From an uncultured Psychrobacter sp. (GTDB taxonomy: Bacteria; Pseudomonadota; Gammaproteobacteria; Pseudomonadales; Moraxellaceae): a DNA stretch of 64,000 nt. The stretch is taken from positions 186,001-250,000 of the forward strand of contig CANMUI010000002.1 of the NCBI GenBank assembly GCA_947501045.1, in the 5' to 3' direction. Within the stretch, counting starts at the first letter, position 1. Each line of letters begins with the position of its first letter. A program made the translations under genes and the position numbers. The notes beneath the pieces are model-generated. The model was not told the origin of the DNA. It made no database searches and was given only the letters and a program-made list of their open reading frames with translations. Shown one piece after another: positions 9,325 to 18,454 of this stretch.

Positions 9325-10669
9325 ACTTGATGATATTTATCAAAGTCGTGAGTACAAGACACTAGAAGATATCTTTTCTAATGACACTACCGGTTTATTA
9401 GATGATATAAAGCCTGTCACCAAAAGTTCGGCGAATAACAGCGTTTTAGCGCAGCAGTTTGACACTATCAACCTTTTTATCGATCAACAGGGGCGCGTGC
9501 CTAGTAGCAGTGCTAACGATATCAATGAAAAGATAAATGCTCGCCTATTAGCTACCATACAAACCAATCATGCAAACTCGCAAGAACTGCTAGCTTTAGA
9601 TAAGCATGGTTTATTAACTGCTCAACGTACTGCGTCCACCCTATCTGACAGCAAACCGACATTTTCAGGCAAGAGCATGAGCAATAATATTGGTGGGTCT
9701 GAAAAGGCGATCAACGACAGCAGTAAAGAAGCTGAGCCGGTCATCGAGGCTGTTAGCGAGCCACCTGTTATTAATAGTCTAGATGATATTTTCAACAGTG
9801 ATGACCTAGGTATTTTTGACAACATTCATTCTGAAATCTTAGTCAGTGACCATCAGAGCAATACACGTGCCAGCTACGATCAATATAATGACGAAGATAT
9901 AGCCAGCCGGTTCGAATGTAAGGACTTTTATAAGTTTGAAGCGACCTTTGAGCGCATATCTAAAGCCATTCAAACGGGGGCTTTTACCAAAACCAACTTT
10001 TCATCGGTGAAAGCAATCAACATCGGCAGTGTATTTGTTTTAAATGGCATGCTTTGCTATGTGGCTAATATTTATAAAGCAGAGGCTAGAAAGAATGCTC
10101 GTAGCCAAGAGAGACTACGCTTAATATTCTCTAATGGTACAGAGTCGAATATGCTCACTCATTCATTGGCTACTGCTCAATATAAATACGAAAACAGCTA
10201 CCAGTTATTAATCACTGATCCTGATTGGATGGATGATGAATTAGCAAAAAACTTCGGAGATGATCGACAGCTTACTGGTGTCATTTATGTTGCCAAGCTG
10301 ACTGAGACTCCGAACGACTTAGCGCACTATAAACACCTGCATAAAGTTGGTTTCTCAACCCTTACAGGAGAGGCGCGCACTAAACACTCGATTAGAGATA
10401 CCGCTTTCTTGCAACAACCCGTAGAAATCATTGCTGAGTGGCAAGTGTATGACGCCAATGCTCGTAGTGTGGAGGGTGTACTGCATGCCTTCTTCTATGA
10501 TCAAAGAGTCAAAGTGTCCTTAAAAGCAGCAAACGATAACCTCTACAAGGCAACAGAGTGGTTCAACGTTCCCCTTGATGAGATTGAGAAAGCGATTAAC
10601 CTGGTTATCGCCGGGGACATCAAAGACTATCGAATGGATGGTGCGGCTGGCAAAGTGGTTTTGAAGTGA
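9317..10669 (+). CDS. GIY-YIG (T5orf172/MUG113-type) nuclease-like protein
   Basis: A protein of about 450 residues whose start overlaps the helicase stop. The C-terminal third fits the T5orf172/MUG113 branch of GIY-YIG nucleases: TGVIYVAKL, then HKVGFS about 20 residues later, then an A-x-x-VEGVLHAFF helix carrying the glutamate, then EWFNVPLDEIEKAI. The N-terminal half appears disordered and contains two copies of an L-x-DIF-x-x-D-x-x-G-x-x-D-x-I motif (near residues 15 and 165), which look like binding motifs for a partner. It also shares an FI-x3-GR-x-PS segment with the helicase. With a methyltransferase that seems to lack a nuclease and a helicase upstream, this is the best candidate for the cleaving subunit. 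Domain call good, role inferred. Confidence 0.72.
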   Translation: MIKLDDIYQSREYKTLEDIFSNDTTGLLDDIKPVTKSSANNSVLAQQFDTINLFIDQQGRVPSSSANDINEKINARLLATIQTNHANSQELLALDKHGLLTAQRTASTLSDSKPTFSGKSMSNNIGGSEKAINDSSKEAEPVIEAVSEPPVINSLDDIFNSDDLGIFDNIHSEILVSDHQSNTRASYDQYNDEDIASRFECKDFYKFEATFERISKAIQTGAFTKTNFSSVKAINIGSVFVLNGMLCYVANIYKAEARKNARSQERLRLIFSNGTESNMLTHSLATAQYKYENSYQLLITDPDWMDDELAKNFGDDRQLTGVIYVAKLTETPNDLAHYKHLHKVGFSTLTGEARTKHSIRDTAFLQQPVEIIAEWQVYDANARSVEGVLHAFFYDQRVKVSLKAANDNLYKATEWFNVPLDEIEKAINLVIAGDIKDYRMDGAAGKVVLK

Positions 10670-10723
10670 CAATCGCTTTGTATTTTCATTAACGACTTAA
10701 ACTATTATTTTAGCGAGCAAGCT

Positions 10724-11134
10724 ATGTTAGATCCTTCCCTTCTAGAAGCTTATCATCAAACCGATTATCACTTTGGCGACACCTTTCTTAATATTGGTGA
10801 ACTTTCCTCAAAAGCTACCTCTCTTTTGCAACAATTCGCTCCTGCCGGCGGATTATTTATTACGGCTTGGAACCCGTTAGGAGAAGAGCTTACGGTTGAA
10901 GACAACCAAAAAGCTAATCAAACCTTGAAAGAAAAACTACTTAAACTAGGTCTAAATGTGACTGACGGCTACGGTGTAAGTAAGGACGGTAAGTGGCGAG
11001 AAGACAGCTTCTTTACTTATCCGATAGATGAAGAAACCAGCCTCAAACTGTGTTGTGACTTCAGCCAAAATGCCGTGGTCTATGTCAGCTCTAATGGAGT
11101 ACCTGAGTTACTACTACATCCTAAGTTTTCTTAA
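10724..11134 (+). CDS. DUF3293 family protein
   Basis: A 136-residue protein matching the pattern of DUF3293: GGLFITAWNP near residue 46, then a conserved asparagine (EDNQ) and a W-x-ED segment (GKWREDSFF). The family is widespread and uncharacterised, and the proteins are small and cytosolic. It lies 54 bases after the GIY-YIG gene in the same direction and could be co-transcribed with the restriction operon, or be an unrelated passenger between two defence systems. I see no feature that assigns a function. Confidence 0.7.
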   Translation: MLDPSLLEAYHQTDYHFGDTFLNIGELSSKATSLLQQFAPAGGLFITAWNPLGEELTVEDNQKANQTLKEKLLKLGLNVTDGYGVSKDGKWREDSFFTYPIDEETSLKLCCDFSQNAVVYVSSNGVPELLLHPKFS

Positions 11135-11305
11135 TATTTAAGAGATCAGGTATTAAACACCTAAAGCAGCTTAGCCCTCAAGCCGCATTTGGGTAAAGCA
11201 CATGAAGATTGTATCGACTACGTGATAATGAGTCAGTTCTATATAGCTCAATCTAGTCTAATACATCCTTAATAAACAATATCAACTTTCAGTATAAACT
11301 ATTAA

Positions 11306-14080
11306 ATGCTAACGGAATTATCAATGGAAACAATAACAGTCACAGAAGGCGACTACGAATCCCCAGCCTTGGTTACCAAAGATGAATGGAAACAAATACT
11401 GTCTAACAAAGACATATTGAAGCGCAGCTACATAGATGCGTTAATAGCTTTTTATTTAGAACCTGGACATAAATCCACCTGTAAAGCTCTTGGTGGTAAG
11501 TACAATCTACATCACAATACTTTCAATGGCGCTATCACCCAGTTCGGCAAGCAAGTCCAAAAAGAGCTGAATAGATTTCAAATTGTCAGTAATGAAGGTA
11601 GTCAAATCTATTGGCGAATTGCCATGACAGGCAGATATGACTCTAGCAATTTTTTTGAGTGGACAATGCGAGAAGAGCTGGTAGAGGCGATAAAAGATTT
11701 AAACTTTGTGGACAACAACTATAAAGATATGAAGATGACATTGAATCAAAACGAACAATATGAATTTACTTGGATACCAGCCTTCAAAGCAATTTCGGAT
11801 TGGCTAGTTGACTTTGAAGACAAGCAAGAAGATTTAGTCGATATCCTCATAGAGATTGGGGTAAACAATGGCCTTCAGGATCAGTTATTAAAAAACGAGA
11901 AAAGTAAAGTTAAGGTCATGGACCCCTTCTCATTCTTTTCATTAATAATGAAATATGGTGAAGCTCGAAGCCTTCGAACTCTTACCAAGTTACTTACCAA
12001 GCTAGAATTACAAAATCTTATACCAACTGATTTAAATGGCTTGCCTAGATCAAACCCACAGAAGGTATGGATGTTTCCATACGGTTATATAAGAAAGCCT
12101 GAGTATATCTCTATGCTTTGGAAGATATTTCACCAAGCACGTGATCGTAATGTTGATGGGGATCTATTCGACTCTGCCATGCAGATTCCTGGTACCGCTT
12201 TCACTAAACTTACCCAAAATTTATTTTACATAGACCCATCAAATTACTTACCTGTTGATAGTCAAACTCGTCCTTGGCTCATCTCTAAGAACATTGATGC
12301 CCCTAAAGACGGTTGGCATAATTATCAAGAAACCATGGATAACGTAGCCTCGAAAACCGATCAAACTTTCTATGAGATTTCGTATGAAGCATGGCTATTA
12401 AATAAAAATAAAGCTAAAACCTCTCATACTGTCTCATCCAAAAGTACTGAATATGAGATCGATGACGACTATATACCACAGCCACTAAACCGAATCTTAT
12501 ACGGCCCTCCTGGTACAGGTAAAACTTATAAAACGACAGAACTTGCTGTAGAGTGTGTTGAGCCCGAATGGTATCAAACATTGGTGCTTAATGACCTAGC
12601 AGATGATGAAAAGCGTATCCTGCTGAAGCAAAAGTATGACGAACTTACTAGCAAAGGGCGCATTGCATTCACAACCTTTCATCAAAGCTTCGCCTATGAA
12701 GACTTTATTGAGGGCATCAGACCTACCGTCAATAAAGGACCTGACAACCAATCAATGATCAGCTATGACGTTATACCAGGTATTTTTAAGAGTATATGCA
12801 GTTTGGCCGATACCAATGCGAAAGAAAGAACTGGATCAACGCAGTCAGTTAAGATTGATGGCAAGAAAATTTGGAAGTTGTCTCTTGGTAACACTCTAGA
12901 AGATGAGGGTGAAGATATTTTCAATGAGTGTATTGAGAATAACTATATCCTTCTAGGCTGGGGCGAAGATATCAACTTTACGGGTTGCGAGAATAGAAAG
13001 CAGGTCGTTTCAAAGTTTGAGTCTACCCGTAACATCTCTCTTTCGGATGACCCTTACAATTATCTAGCAACTGCCGTTAATAGCTTTAAGAACGTGATTA
13101 AAACTGGCGACCTAGTGATCATCTCTGATGGCAACCATAAATTTCGCGCAATAGCAGAGGTCACTGGAAACTATGAATTTCTAGACTTGCCTGATCGTAT
13201 TGGCTATCAACAGTCAAGAAAGGTTAAATGGCTACGAGTTTATGAAACAAGCCTTCCTAAAGAAAAGCTGTTTGAAAAATCCCTGTCGCAAATGACTTTG
13301 TACAACCTTAAAGACAGTACGATTAACCGAGATAAACTTAAAGAGCTACTTACTGTACATTTAACTGAAAGCTCAGTTAATAAACCTCATTTAATCATAA
13401 TCGATGAGATAAATAGAGGTAATATTTCGCGTATATTTGGTGAACTAATCACATTATTAGAACCTGATAAACGTAAAGACGGGAGCGATGCACGCGAAGT
13501 TACGTTGCCCTACTCTAAGGAAAAGTTCTCAGTACCCTCAAACCTATACGTAATTGGTACGATGAACACTGCAGATAAATCGTTGGCGCAAATTGACTTC
13601 GCACTCCGCCGTAGGTTTGAATTCATTGAGTTGCTACCAGAACCTTCGCACTTGAAGGAAGTTAAAGTTCATAATGTTCCAGTTTCTGAAATACTTGAAG
13701 TGATAAATCAACGTATCGAAGTATTATTAGATCGAGAGCACACTATAGGTCATGCTTACTTCTGGTCACTTATGGAACTACAATCAGATGAGGAAAGAGA
13801 AGAGGAGCTCGCCAATATATTTGAGAACCGTATTATCCCTCTACTACAAGAGTACTTCTTCTCAGATTGGGAGCGTATTGGCTGGGTACTTAACGACCCT
13901 GCAAAAGATAGCAATGATAAATTCATTCAAGTTGATAACTTAACACCCGATGTTAAATGGCTATTTCATGATAGTGTGACCGACCAAATTATGGATAGAC
14001 GTTATCGTATCAATAATGAAGCTTTCAATCGTCCGAAAGCCTATGCGGGAATTCTCTCTGCTGATCTACAGGCTGAGTAA
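11306..14080 (+). CDS. mcrB: McrB-type AAA+ ATPase with inserted EVE-like domain
   Basis: A 924-residue AAA+ ATPase of the McrB class (GTPase/ATPase motor of modified-cytosine restriction). Walker A GPPGTGKT is near residue 400, the Walker B/McrB signature IIIDEINRGN near 694, and the sensor stretch IGTMNTADKS near 750 followed by an arginine-rich RRRF. Between Walker A and Walker B is an insertion of about 150 residues with WKLSLGNT, YILLGWGE and GDLVII-type segments, which resembles an EVE/YTH-like domain that reads modified bases. The N-terminal 380 residues would be the DNA-binding part; I do not recognise its fold. Start could be 11306 or 11324. The stop overlaps the mcrC start (TAATG). 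This is a type IV restriction system with high confidence; the EVE call is moderate. Confidence 0.88.
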   Translation: MLTELSMETITVTEGDYESPALVTKDEWKQILSNKDILKRSYIDALIAFYLEPGHKSTCKALGGKYNLHHNTFNGAITQFGKQVQKELNRFQIVSNEGSQIYWRIAMTGRYDSSNFFEWTMREELVEAIKDLNFVDNNYKDMKMTLNQNEQYEFTWIPAFKAISDWLVDFEDKQEDLVDILIEIGVNNGLQDQLLKNEKSKVKVMDPFSFFSLIMKYGEARSLRTLTKLLTKLELQNLIPTDLNGLPRSNPQKVWMFPYGYIRKPEYISMLWKIFHQARDRNVDGDLFDSAMQIPGTAFTKLTQNLFYIDPSNYLPVDSQTRPWLISKNIDAPKDGWHNYQETMDNVASKTDQTFYEISYEAWLLNKNKAKTSHTVSSKSTEYEIDDDYIPQPLNRILYGPPGTGKTYKTTELAVECVEPEWYQTLVLNDLADDEKRILLKQKYDELTSKGRIAFTTFHQSFAYEDFIEGIRPTVNKGPDNQSMISYDVIPGIFKSICSLADTNAKERTGSTQSVKIDGKKIWKLSLGNTLEDEGEDIFNECIENNYILLGWGEDINFTGCENRKQVVSKFESTRNISLSDDPYNYLATAVNSFKNVIKTGDLVIISDGNHKFRAIAEVTGNYEFLDLPDRIGYQQSRKVKWLRVYETSLPKEKLFEKSLSQMTLYNLKDSTINRDKLKELLTVHLTESSVNKPHLIIIDEINRGNISRIFGELITLLEPDKRKDGSDAREVTLPYSKEKFSVPSNLYVIGTMNTADKSLAQIDFALRRRFEFIELLPEPSHLKEVKVHNVPVSEILEVINQRIEVLLDREHTIGHAYFWSLMELQSDEEREEELANIFENRIIPLLQEYFFSDWERIGWVLNDPAKDSNDKFIQVDNLTPDVKWLFHDSVTDQIMDRRYRINNEAFNRPKAYAGILSADLQAE

Positions 14081-15369
14081 TGCTAAAAAATATTCAGGTC
14101 AGAGAATACGCTAGGCTCACTACTGACACCTCGGTTAGTCCTACACCAGATTTGGCGATCGTAAAGCCCGATACTTTTAACTGGCTGGTCAGCTTAAGCG
14201 AACAGCCAAATTCTGGTAGATTTATTAGCTTTGAAAAACCTGACTGTCTGAGGCTGCATTCTTATGTAGGGTATCTACAGAGTCCTGCTGGCGAAGGTAT
14301 AGAGGTCTTACCTAAGATAAGTAATTCAGAGCACGACCCACAAAACGGCAGAGCTGTATTATGTAAGATGCTGTGCTCAGCGCTACACCTTCCCTACAAG
14401 GAAGCTCATGCAGCTCAGCTCACCCGCATGAACTTGCCTATACATGAATGGATTTATAATCAATTCTTAACTCAACTAAACGGATTGATTGCTTCAGGCT
14501 TGCGGTTTGACTATCTAAGAGTGGAAGAGGAAAGTAAGTTCATACGTGGTCAGTTAAATGTGACTGCTCAGCAGCGTCAACCTGCTGAGCGCACCCACCT
14601 TTTTCATATAAGACATGATATCTACCATCCTAATCGTTTAGAAAACCGTCTTATAAAATCTGCACTAGACTACATCCAAGATAACTGCCGTAGTCCTGAA
14701 AACTGGCGTCTAGCAAATGAGCTATCGCATATTTTAAGCCCAGTTAAAAGCCTTGCTAACCCTATGAGGCTAATGCCGAAATGGTCGAACAGCAAAACCC
14801 TACATAACTATCAGACTATAAAGCCTTGGTGTGAAATCATTCTGGAAAAAATGAATCCTCACTTCCAAAAAGGCTCACACAGAGGTATCTCTCTACTGTT
14901 TCCAATGGAGCGCTTGTTTGAGGAGCACGTTGCTGCTTGTCTTAAAAAACGGGTTACGTCTCCATGGCAGCTTAAAACTCAAGCCTCTAGTAAGTATATG
15001 ATTGAAGCAAGAGATGAGCTATGTGATACAGATAAAAACCGCTTCTATTTAAAACCCGATTTACTCATAGATCATCGTGGTAAGCACCGCTACGTGATGG
15101 ACACCAAATGGAAGTTAATTAATAGCTCTAATAGCGAAAAAAACTTTGATCTTAGCCAAAGTGATATTTATCAGATGTTTGCCTACGGGCATAAGTATTT
15201 ATCTGGTAAGGGTGATTTGATGCTTATTTACCCTAAGCATGAGAAGTTTGCCTTACCTATGCCTTACTTTAAGCTAGATAGTGATTTACGACTTTGGGTG
15301 ATCCCCTTCTGTGTGGAGTATGATAGATTGGTTAATGGAGAATGGATAGATTATTTTTCAACATTGTAA
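14080..15369 (+). CDS. mcrC: McrC-type restriction nuclease subunit
   Basis: A 429-residue partner of McrB. The N-terminus has the McrC pattern of a beta-rich domain (SYVGYLQSP, EVLPKIS). The C-terminus carries a PD-(D/E)xK nuclease core: KPDLLID followed by YVMDTKWK, giving the aspartate, the acidic residue and the lysine. The start codon overlaps the mcrB stop by one base, so the two should be made in a fixed ratio. Together they should cleave DNA carrying modified bases. The length is somewhat above E. coli McrC (about 350 residues) but normal for the wider family. Confidence 0.88.
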   Translation: MLKNIQVREYARLTTDTSVSPTPDLAIVKPDTFNWLVSLSEQPNSGRFISFEKPDCLRLHSYVGYLQSPAGEGIEVLPKISNSEHDPQNGRAVLCKMLCSALHLPYKEAHAAQLTRMNLPIHEWIYNQFLTQLNGLIASGLRFDYLRVEEESKFIRGQLNVTAQQRQPAERTHLFHIRHDIYHPNRLENRLIKSALDYIQDNCRSPENWRLANELSHILSPVKSLANPMRLMPKWSNSKTLHNYQTIKPWCEIILEKMNPHFQKGSHRGISLLFPMERLFEEHVAACLKKRVTSPWQLKTQASSKYMIEARDELCDTDKNRFYLKPDLLIDHRGKHRYVMDTKWKLINSSNSEKNFDLSQSDIYQMFAYGHKYLSGKGDLMLIYPKHEKFALPMPYFKLDSDLRLWVIPFCVEYDRLVNGEWIDYFSTL

Positions 15370-15393
15370 ATGTATAGGTTAGGACATGGCGCA

Positions 15394-16251
15394 ATGACTC
15401 AGCATAACGATAACTTAATACAAGATGATATACCGCAATCCATATGTAATAACTGCGACCAAAGTAGAGAAGCTTCAAAACATATACCAAACGCCTCTCC
15501 TGTTTGCTGGATTTGTGAGGCAAGCATATTATATTTAAGAAAAGCCAACAAACAATGGGGAAAACGTTTTGATTACTCAAAAGAAGAGAAAAACCCTAAG
15601 TTTTTTGACTTACACTTAAAGTGCAATGTCTGTAAAACCGAGTTCACTACAAACCCAACCACGCATTTGGATAATAAGTATGGTGGGTGTAAAGAATGTG
15701 ATAGGCGTGCAAGGGCTGCTAACTTTATAGCAAAAGCTCAAGCGGTTCATGAAGGAAACTATATTTATGACCAGGATTTAAACTTTAAAAGCCAGGCCAA
15801 GCACGTAACAATAAAGTGCATTAAACACGGTGCTTTTACACAGAAAGGTGAAAGACACTTAAATGGCCATGGTTGCCCTAAATGTGGTGAAGAAAAATCA
15901 GGAGGATGGACCAGAACTGACTTTATTAATCAGTGTGAACGTAAGAATAATGGAACCGGTATTTTTTATCTAATTGTCTGCGCAGGCAATAACGAATTGT
16001 TTTTTAAGATAGGCATTACCTCAAACAGTGTAAAATCTAGATTTAGTGGTGGTCAAATGCCTTATCGTTATGACTCACTACTTGAATTAAAAGGAACTGC
16101 AGGTGCTGTTTATGATCTAGAAAAAATGATGTTAAGGCTAAACAAAGCCAACCGCTACAATCCACAGGTTTGGTTTGGAGGCGTTACAGAATGCTTTTCC
16201 GACTTAACCTTACTATCAAAAGAGACATTAGGTGTTAATTGGACATTATAA
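15394..16251 (+). CDS. Zinc-ribbon/DUF723-like protein with GIY-YIG-type domain
   Basis: A protein of about 285 residues with several CxxC pairs (CNNC, CWIC, CNVC, CKEC, CPKC), indicating multiple zinc ribbons. The repeats have the form FDYSKEE-x-n-HLKCNVC and KHVTIKCIKHGAF, a pattern of DUF723-like modules found in phage and mobile-element endonucleases. The C-terminal part reads GIFYLIVCAGN followed by FFKIGIT and an arginine, fitting a GIY-YIG core. It starts within 30 bases of the mcrC stop. I prefer ATG 15394 because an AGGA sits nine bases before it; the frame is open from 15370. It could be an added nuclease of the McrBC operon or an independent homing-type enzyme. Confidence 0.65.
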   Translation: MTQHNDNLIQDDIPQSICNNCDQSREASKHIPNASPVCWICEASILYLRKANKQWGKRFDYSKEEKNPKFFDLHLKCNVCKTEFTTNPTTHLDNKYGGCKECDRRARAANFIAKAQAVHEGNYIYDQDLNFKSQAKHVTIKCIKHGAFTQKGERHLNGHGCPKCGEEKSGGWTRTDFINQCERKNNGTGIFYLIVCAGNNELFFKIGITSNSVKSRFSGGQMPYRYDSLLELKGTAGAVYDLEKMMLRLNKANRYNPQVWFGGVTECFSDLTLLSKETLGVNWTL

Positions 16252-16297
16252 AAACATTAATTGTTTAATTTTCTAAGTCCACTATTCATATAAAAAA

Positions 16298-16501
16298 CTA
16301 TATCTCTAAATGCGGTGCTTGTGACTGCCTGATCCGCTGATCTGACTTCTCCCGAATATCTTTACCCCAATTCGTTGCTCTTGCAGACACCAGCTGACGG
16401 TAGTTCTCATCCTCACTCATTTGTATGGCATTCAGTGCTGATCTGTCTATCCACCCTTGTACCAAATCACTAGACTCATTTTGCTCAGTTTTATCAGTCA
16501 T
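16298..16501 (-). CDS. Small hypothetical protein, 67 aa, next to umuD
   Basis: A short hydrophilic protein (MTDKTEQNESSDLVQGW at its start) with no recognised domain. I placed the start at 16501 because a good ribosome-binding site (AGGAGC) lies eight bases upstream, and the longer frame would add an unlikely N-terminal extension. It follows umuD after about 90 bases on the same strand and may be the last gene of the umuCD transcript. Short charged proteins of this kind are common beside error-prone polymerase genes in Moraxellaceae, but I cannot assign a function. Confidence 0.55.
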   Translation of the reverse strand: MTDKTEQNESSDLVQGWIDRSALNAIQMSEDENYRQLVSARATNWGKDIREKSDQRIRQSQAPHLEI

Positions 16502-16589
16502 TACCTTGCTCCTTTGATTGACGTTAATAATGCTCGTTATTACTACTGTGCTTTCTACTATAGATCTGACCGTACTTATTATCCTACAC

Positions 16590-17015
16590 TCACCGCTTAA
16601 ATCGCCTAATACTACTCGCCACCACCCCGAACAATTCAAGCGATCCCTTAACCACGATATCAGCATAATTGTCATTGTGCGCTCGCAGTATGATGTTCTC
16701 GCCTAGTATTAATTGCTTGGCAGTAAAGCCATCATCTATCAATGCAATCACAATGTCTTTGTGACAGGCTGTCAGTGAGCGATCAACGATTAAGATGTCA
16801 TTGGGGTAGATACCGATATTCACCATACTGTCCCCTTCCACCTCGACCAGATAGGTCGATGCAGGATGACGTATGAGCAGCGTGTTTAAATCAATACAGT
16901 TTTGCACATAGTCGGTGGCTGGACTTGGAAAGCCCGCTTTCACCTTATCGCTGTATAACGACAGCAAGACCGTTTCACCTTCATTGGTTAGCTTACCGAT
17001 TATTTTGACGGTCAT
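16590..17015 (-). CDS. umuD: UmuD-type self-cleaving SOS mutagenesis protein
   Basis: A 141-residue protein of the S24/LexA-UmuD peptidase family. An A-G cleavage site lies in KAGFPSPATDY near residue 27, the catalytic serine in VEGDSMVN near residue 60, and the catalytic lysine in FTAKQLIL near residue 98. It has the short UmuD length without the DNA-binding extension of the Acinetobacter UmuDAb regulator, so it should be a polymerase V subunit rather than a repressor. Its ATG directly follows the umuC stop codon with no bases between. The gene order umuC then umuD is the reverse of the usual umuDC. Confidence 0.88.
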   Translation of the reverse strand: MTVKIIGKLTNEGETVLLSLYSDKVKAGFPSPATDYVQNCIDLNTLLIRHPASTYLVEVEGDSMVNIGIYPNDILIVDRSLTACHKDIVIALIDDGFTAKQLILGENIILRAHNDNYADIVVKGSLELFGVVASSIRRFKR

Positions 17016-18344
17016 CTAGTGCACCTTAGGCAATTGATTGATATTGGTGGTATAGCACGGTGATAGCATGTTACGGCTCATCTGCCATGACTGTTTGTAT
17101 TTAATACCTTCACTGGCAATAAACACCGCCGCTTGCTGATTGCTGTTCTGTCCGTACTTTTTATTAAGCGCATCCATGATGGCGGTGACCTCACCTCTTT
17201 TCTCAGCGCTTTTCTTTGTACTTCCATTCTGACTGTTGCCATCTCTCTTGTTTTGATCTTCTGCAAACAAATCAAGCTGCACCTCATCATGCTGGCAGAT
17301 ACCAAGCAGCATCACACCCGCTTTGGCGTAGCGTACCTTTTCTTTATAGATGACCTTTAGTACTTGCCTAGCAGCCGTGACCATCACTCTGGTGTCTGCT
17401 GTAGGCGTGATGAAGTGATAGTCACCAGAGATTAAGACATAAGGCTCATTCTGTTTATGCGGACTACTCTTAGCAAAGACCGTAATATAAGCACAGACGC
17501 TGTCTTGTTTGCGTAACTTACTGGCAGCCTTTGCCACATGACTACAGATCGACTCGCTGAGTGCTTGCTGATTTGTAATGCGCTCAGAGAATGAACGTGA
17601 GGAGATGATTTGTTTCTTAGGTTCTATACTCTCAATACCTATGCATAACTGACCGTTTAGCTCCAAGCAGGTGCGCTCTAATACCACGCCGAAGTGCTGC
17701 CGTATCTTGCCAGGCTCACAGACGGCAAGCTGGTAAACGGTATGGATACCCATCTCATTGAGCCTAACTTTATAACGACGACCCACACCCCATAACTCAC
17801 CGACATCGGTTATTTGCATGATGCGGCGTATCCACCTGATATTGTCTAAGACACAGACGCCTTTGGTGGCGGGATACGTCTTAGCCGCATGATTGGCAAG
17901 CTTTGCCATGGTCTTGGTAGTACCAATACCCACACCCACTGGAATACCAGTGTGCATCTCGACAATGGCTTTAAGCTTATTGCCATAAGCACTTAAGTCT
18001 TGCATAGCCACAGGATAATCAGCTAAGTATAAAAAGGCTTCATCGATTGAATACACCTCGACCGTTGGACAGAGATTTTCAAGGGTCATCATGACACGCT
18101 GGGAGATATCGGCATAAAGGGTGTAGTTAGAGCTGAAGACAGTTACGTTGTTCTGTACGCAAAAGTCTTTGACCTGAAAGTATGGCACGCCCATCTTAAT
18201 GCCTAATAGCTTTGCCTGAGGTGAGCGAGCAACGACGCAACCATCGTTGTTAGAGAGCACGACCACAGGCTTGTCCTTGAGATCAGGACGAAAGAGCTTT
18301 TCACAGTTGGCATAAAAGCTATTGCAGTCGATGAGCGCATACAT
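17016..18344 (-). CDS. umuC: UmuC-type Y-family DNA polymerase
   Basis: The catalytic subunit of a polymerase V-like translesion polymerase, about 442 residues. The N-terminus MYALIDCNSFYANCEKLF carries the first metal-binding aspartate, and YSIDEAFLYL near residue 100 carries the catalytic D-E pair. The C-terminal little-finger region and DUF4113-like tail are present. I set the start at 18344 because the family begins at MYALID; the frame is open for 23 more codons upstream with no matching residues. It is followed without a gap by umuD. The presence of umuDC in an island is typical of mobile elements. Confidence 0.92.
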   Translation of the reverse strand: MYALIDCNSFYANCEKLFRPDLKDKPVVVLSNNDGCVVARSPQAKLLGIKMGVPYFQVKDFCVQNNVTVFSSNYTLYADISQRVMMTLENLCPTVEVYSIDEAFLYLADYPVAMQDLSAYGNKLKAIVEMHTGIPVGVGIGTTKTMAKLANHAAKTYPATKGVCVLDNIRWIRRIMQITDVGELWGVGRRYKVRLNEMGIHTVYQLAVCEPGKIRQHFGVVLERTCLELNGQLCIGIESIEPKKQIISSRSFSERITNQQALSESICSHVAKAASKLRKQDSVCAYITVFAKSSPHKQNEPYVLISGDYHFITPTADTRVMVTAARQVLKVIYKEKVRYAKAGVMLLGICQHDEVQLDLFAEDQNKRDGNSQNGSTKKSAEKRGEVTAIMDALNKKYGQNSNQQAAVFIASEGIKYKQSWQMSRNMLSPCYTTNINQLPKVH

Positions 18345-18424
18345 GACAGACTCTTTAGGTAGAGGGCATAAAAGATAAGGTAAACCCAAGCATGAGTAAC
18401 TATGTTTGGACAAGATACCTTTGA

Positions 18425-18454
18425 TTGTAGAGACAGCCGCTTAGACAATTCAAG
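18425..18454 (-). promoter_or_regulatory. Putative promoter upstream of umuC
   Basis: Reading the minus strand, TTGAAT (18449-18454) and TACAAT (18425-18430) are separated by 18 bases and lie about 80 bases before the umuC start. Both hexamers match the sigma-70 consensus at four or five positions. I see no clear LexA- or UmuDAb-like palindrome here, so SOS control cannot be claimed from sequence. Confidence 0.35.

Noticed and set aside
16502..16706. Longer upstream extension of the small gene next to umuD and an opposite-strand frame there
   Set aside because: The extension has no ribosome-binding site and overlaps the end of umuD, while the internal ATG at 16501 has a good site. The opposite-strand frame is a shadow.
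16590..17015. UmuDAb-type SOS regulator
   Set aside because: The protein is only 141 residues and lacks the N-terminal DNA-binding extension, so it is an ordinary UmuD.
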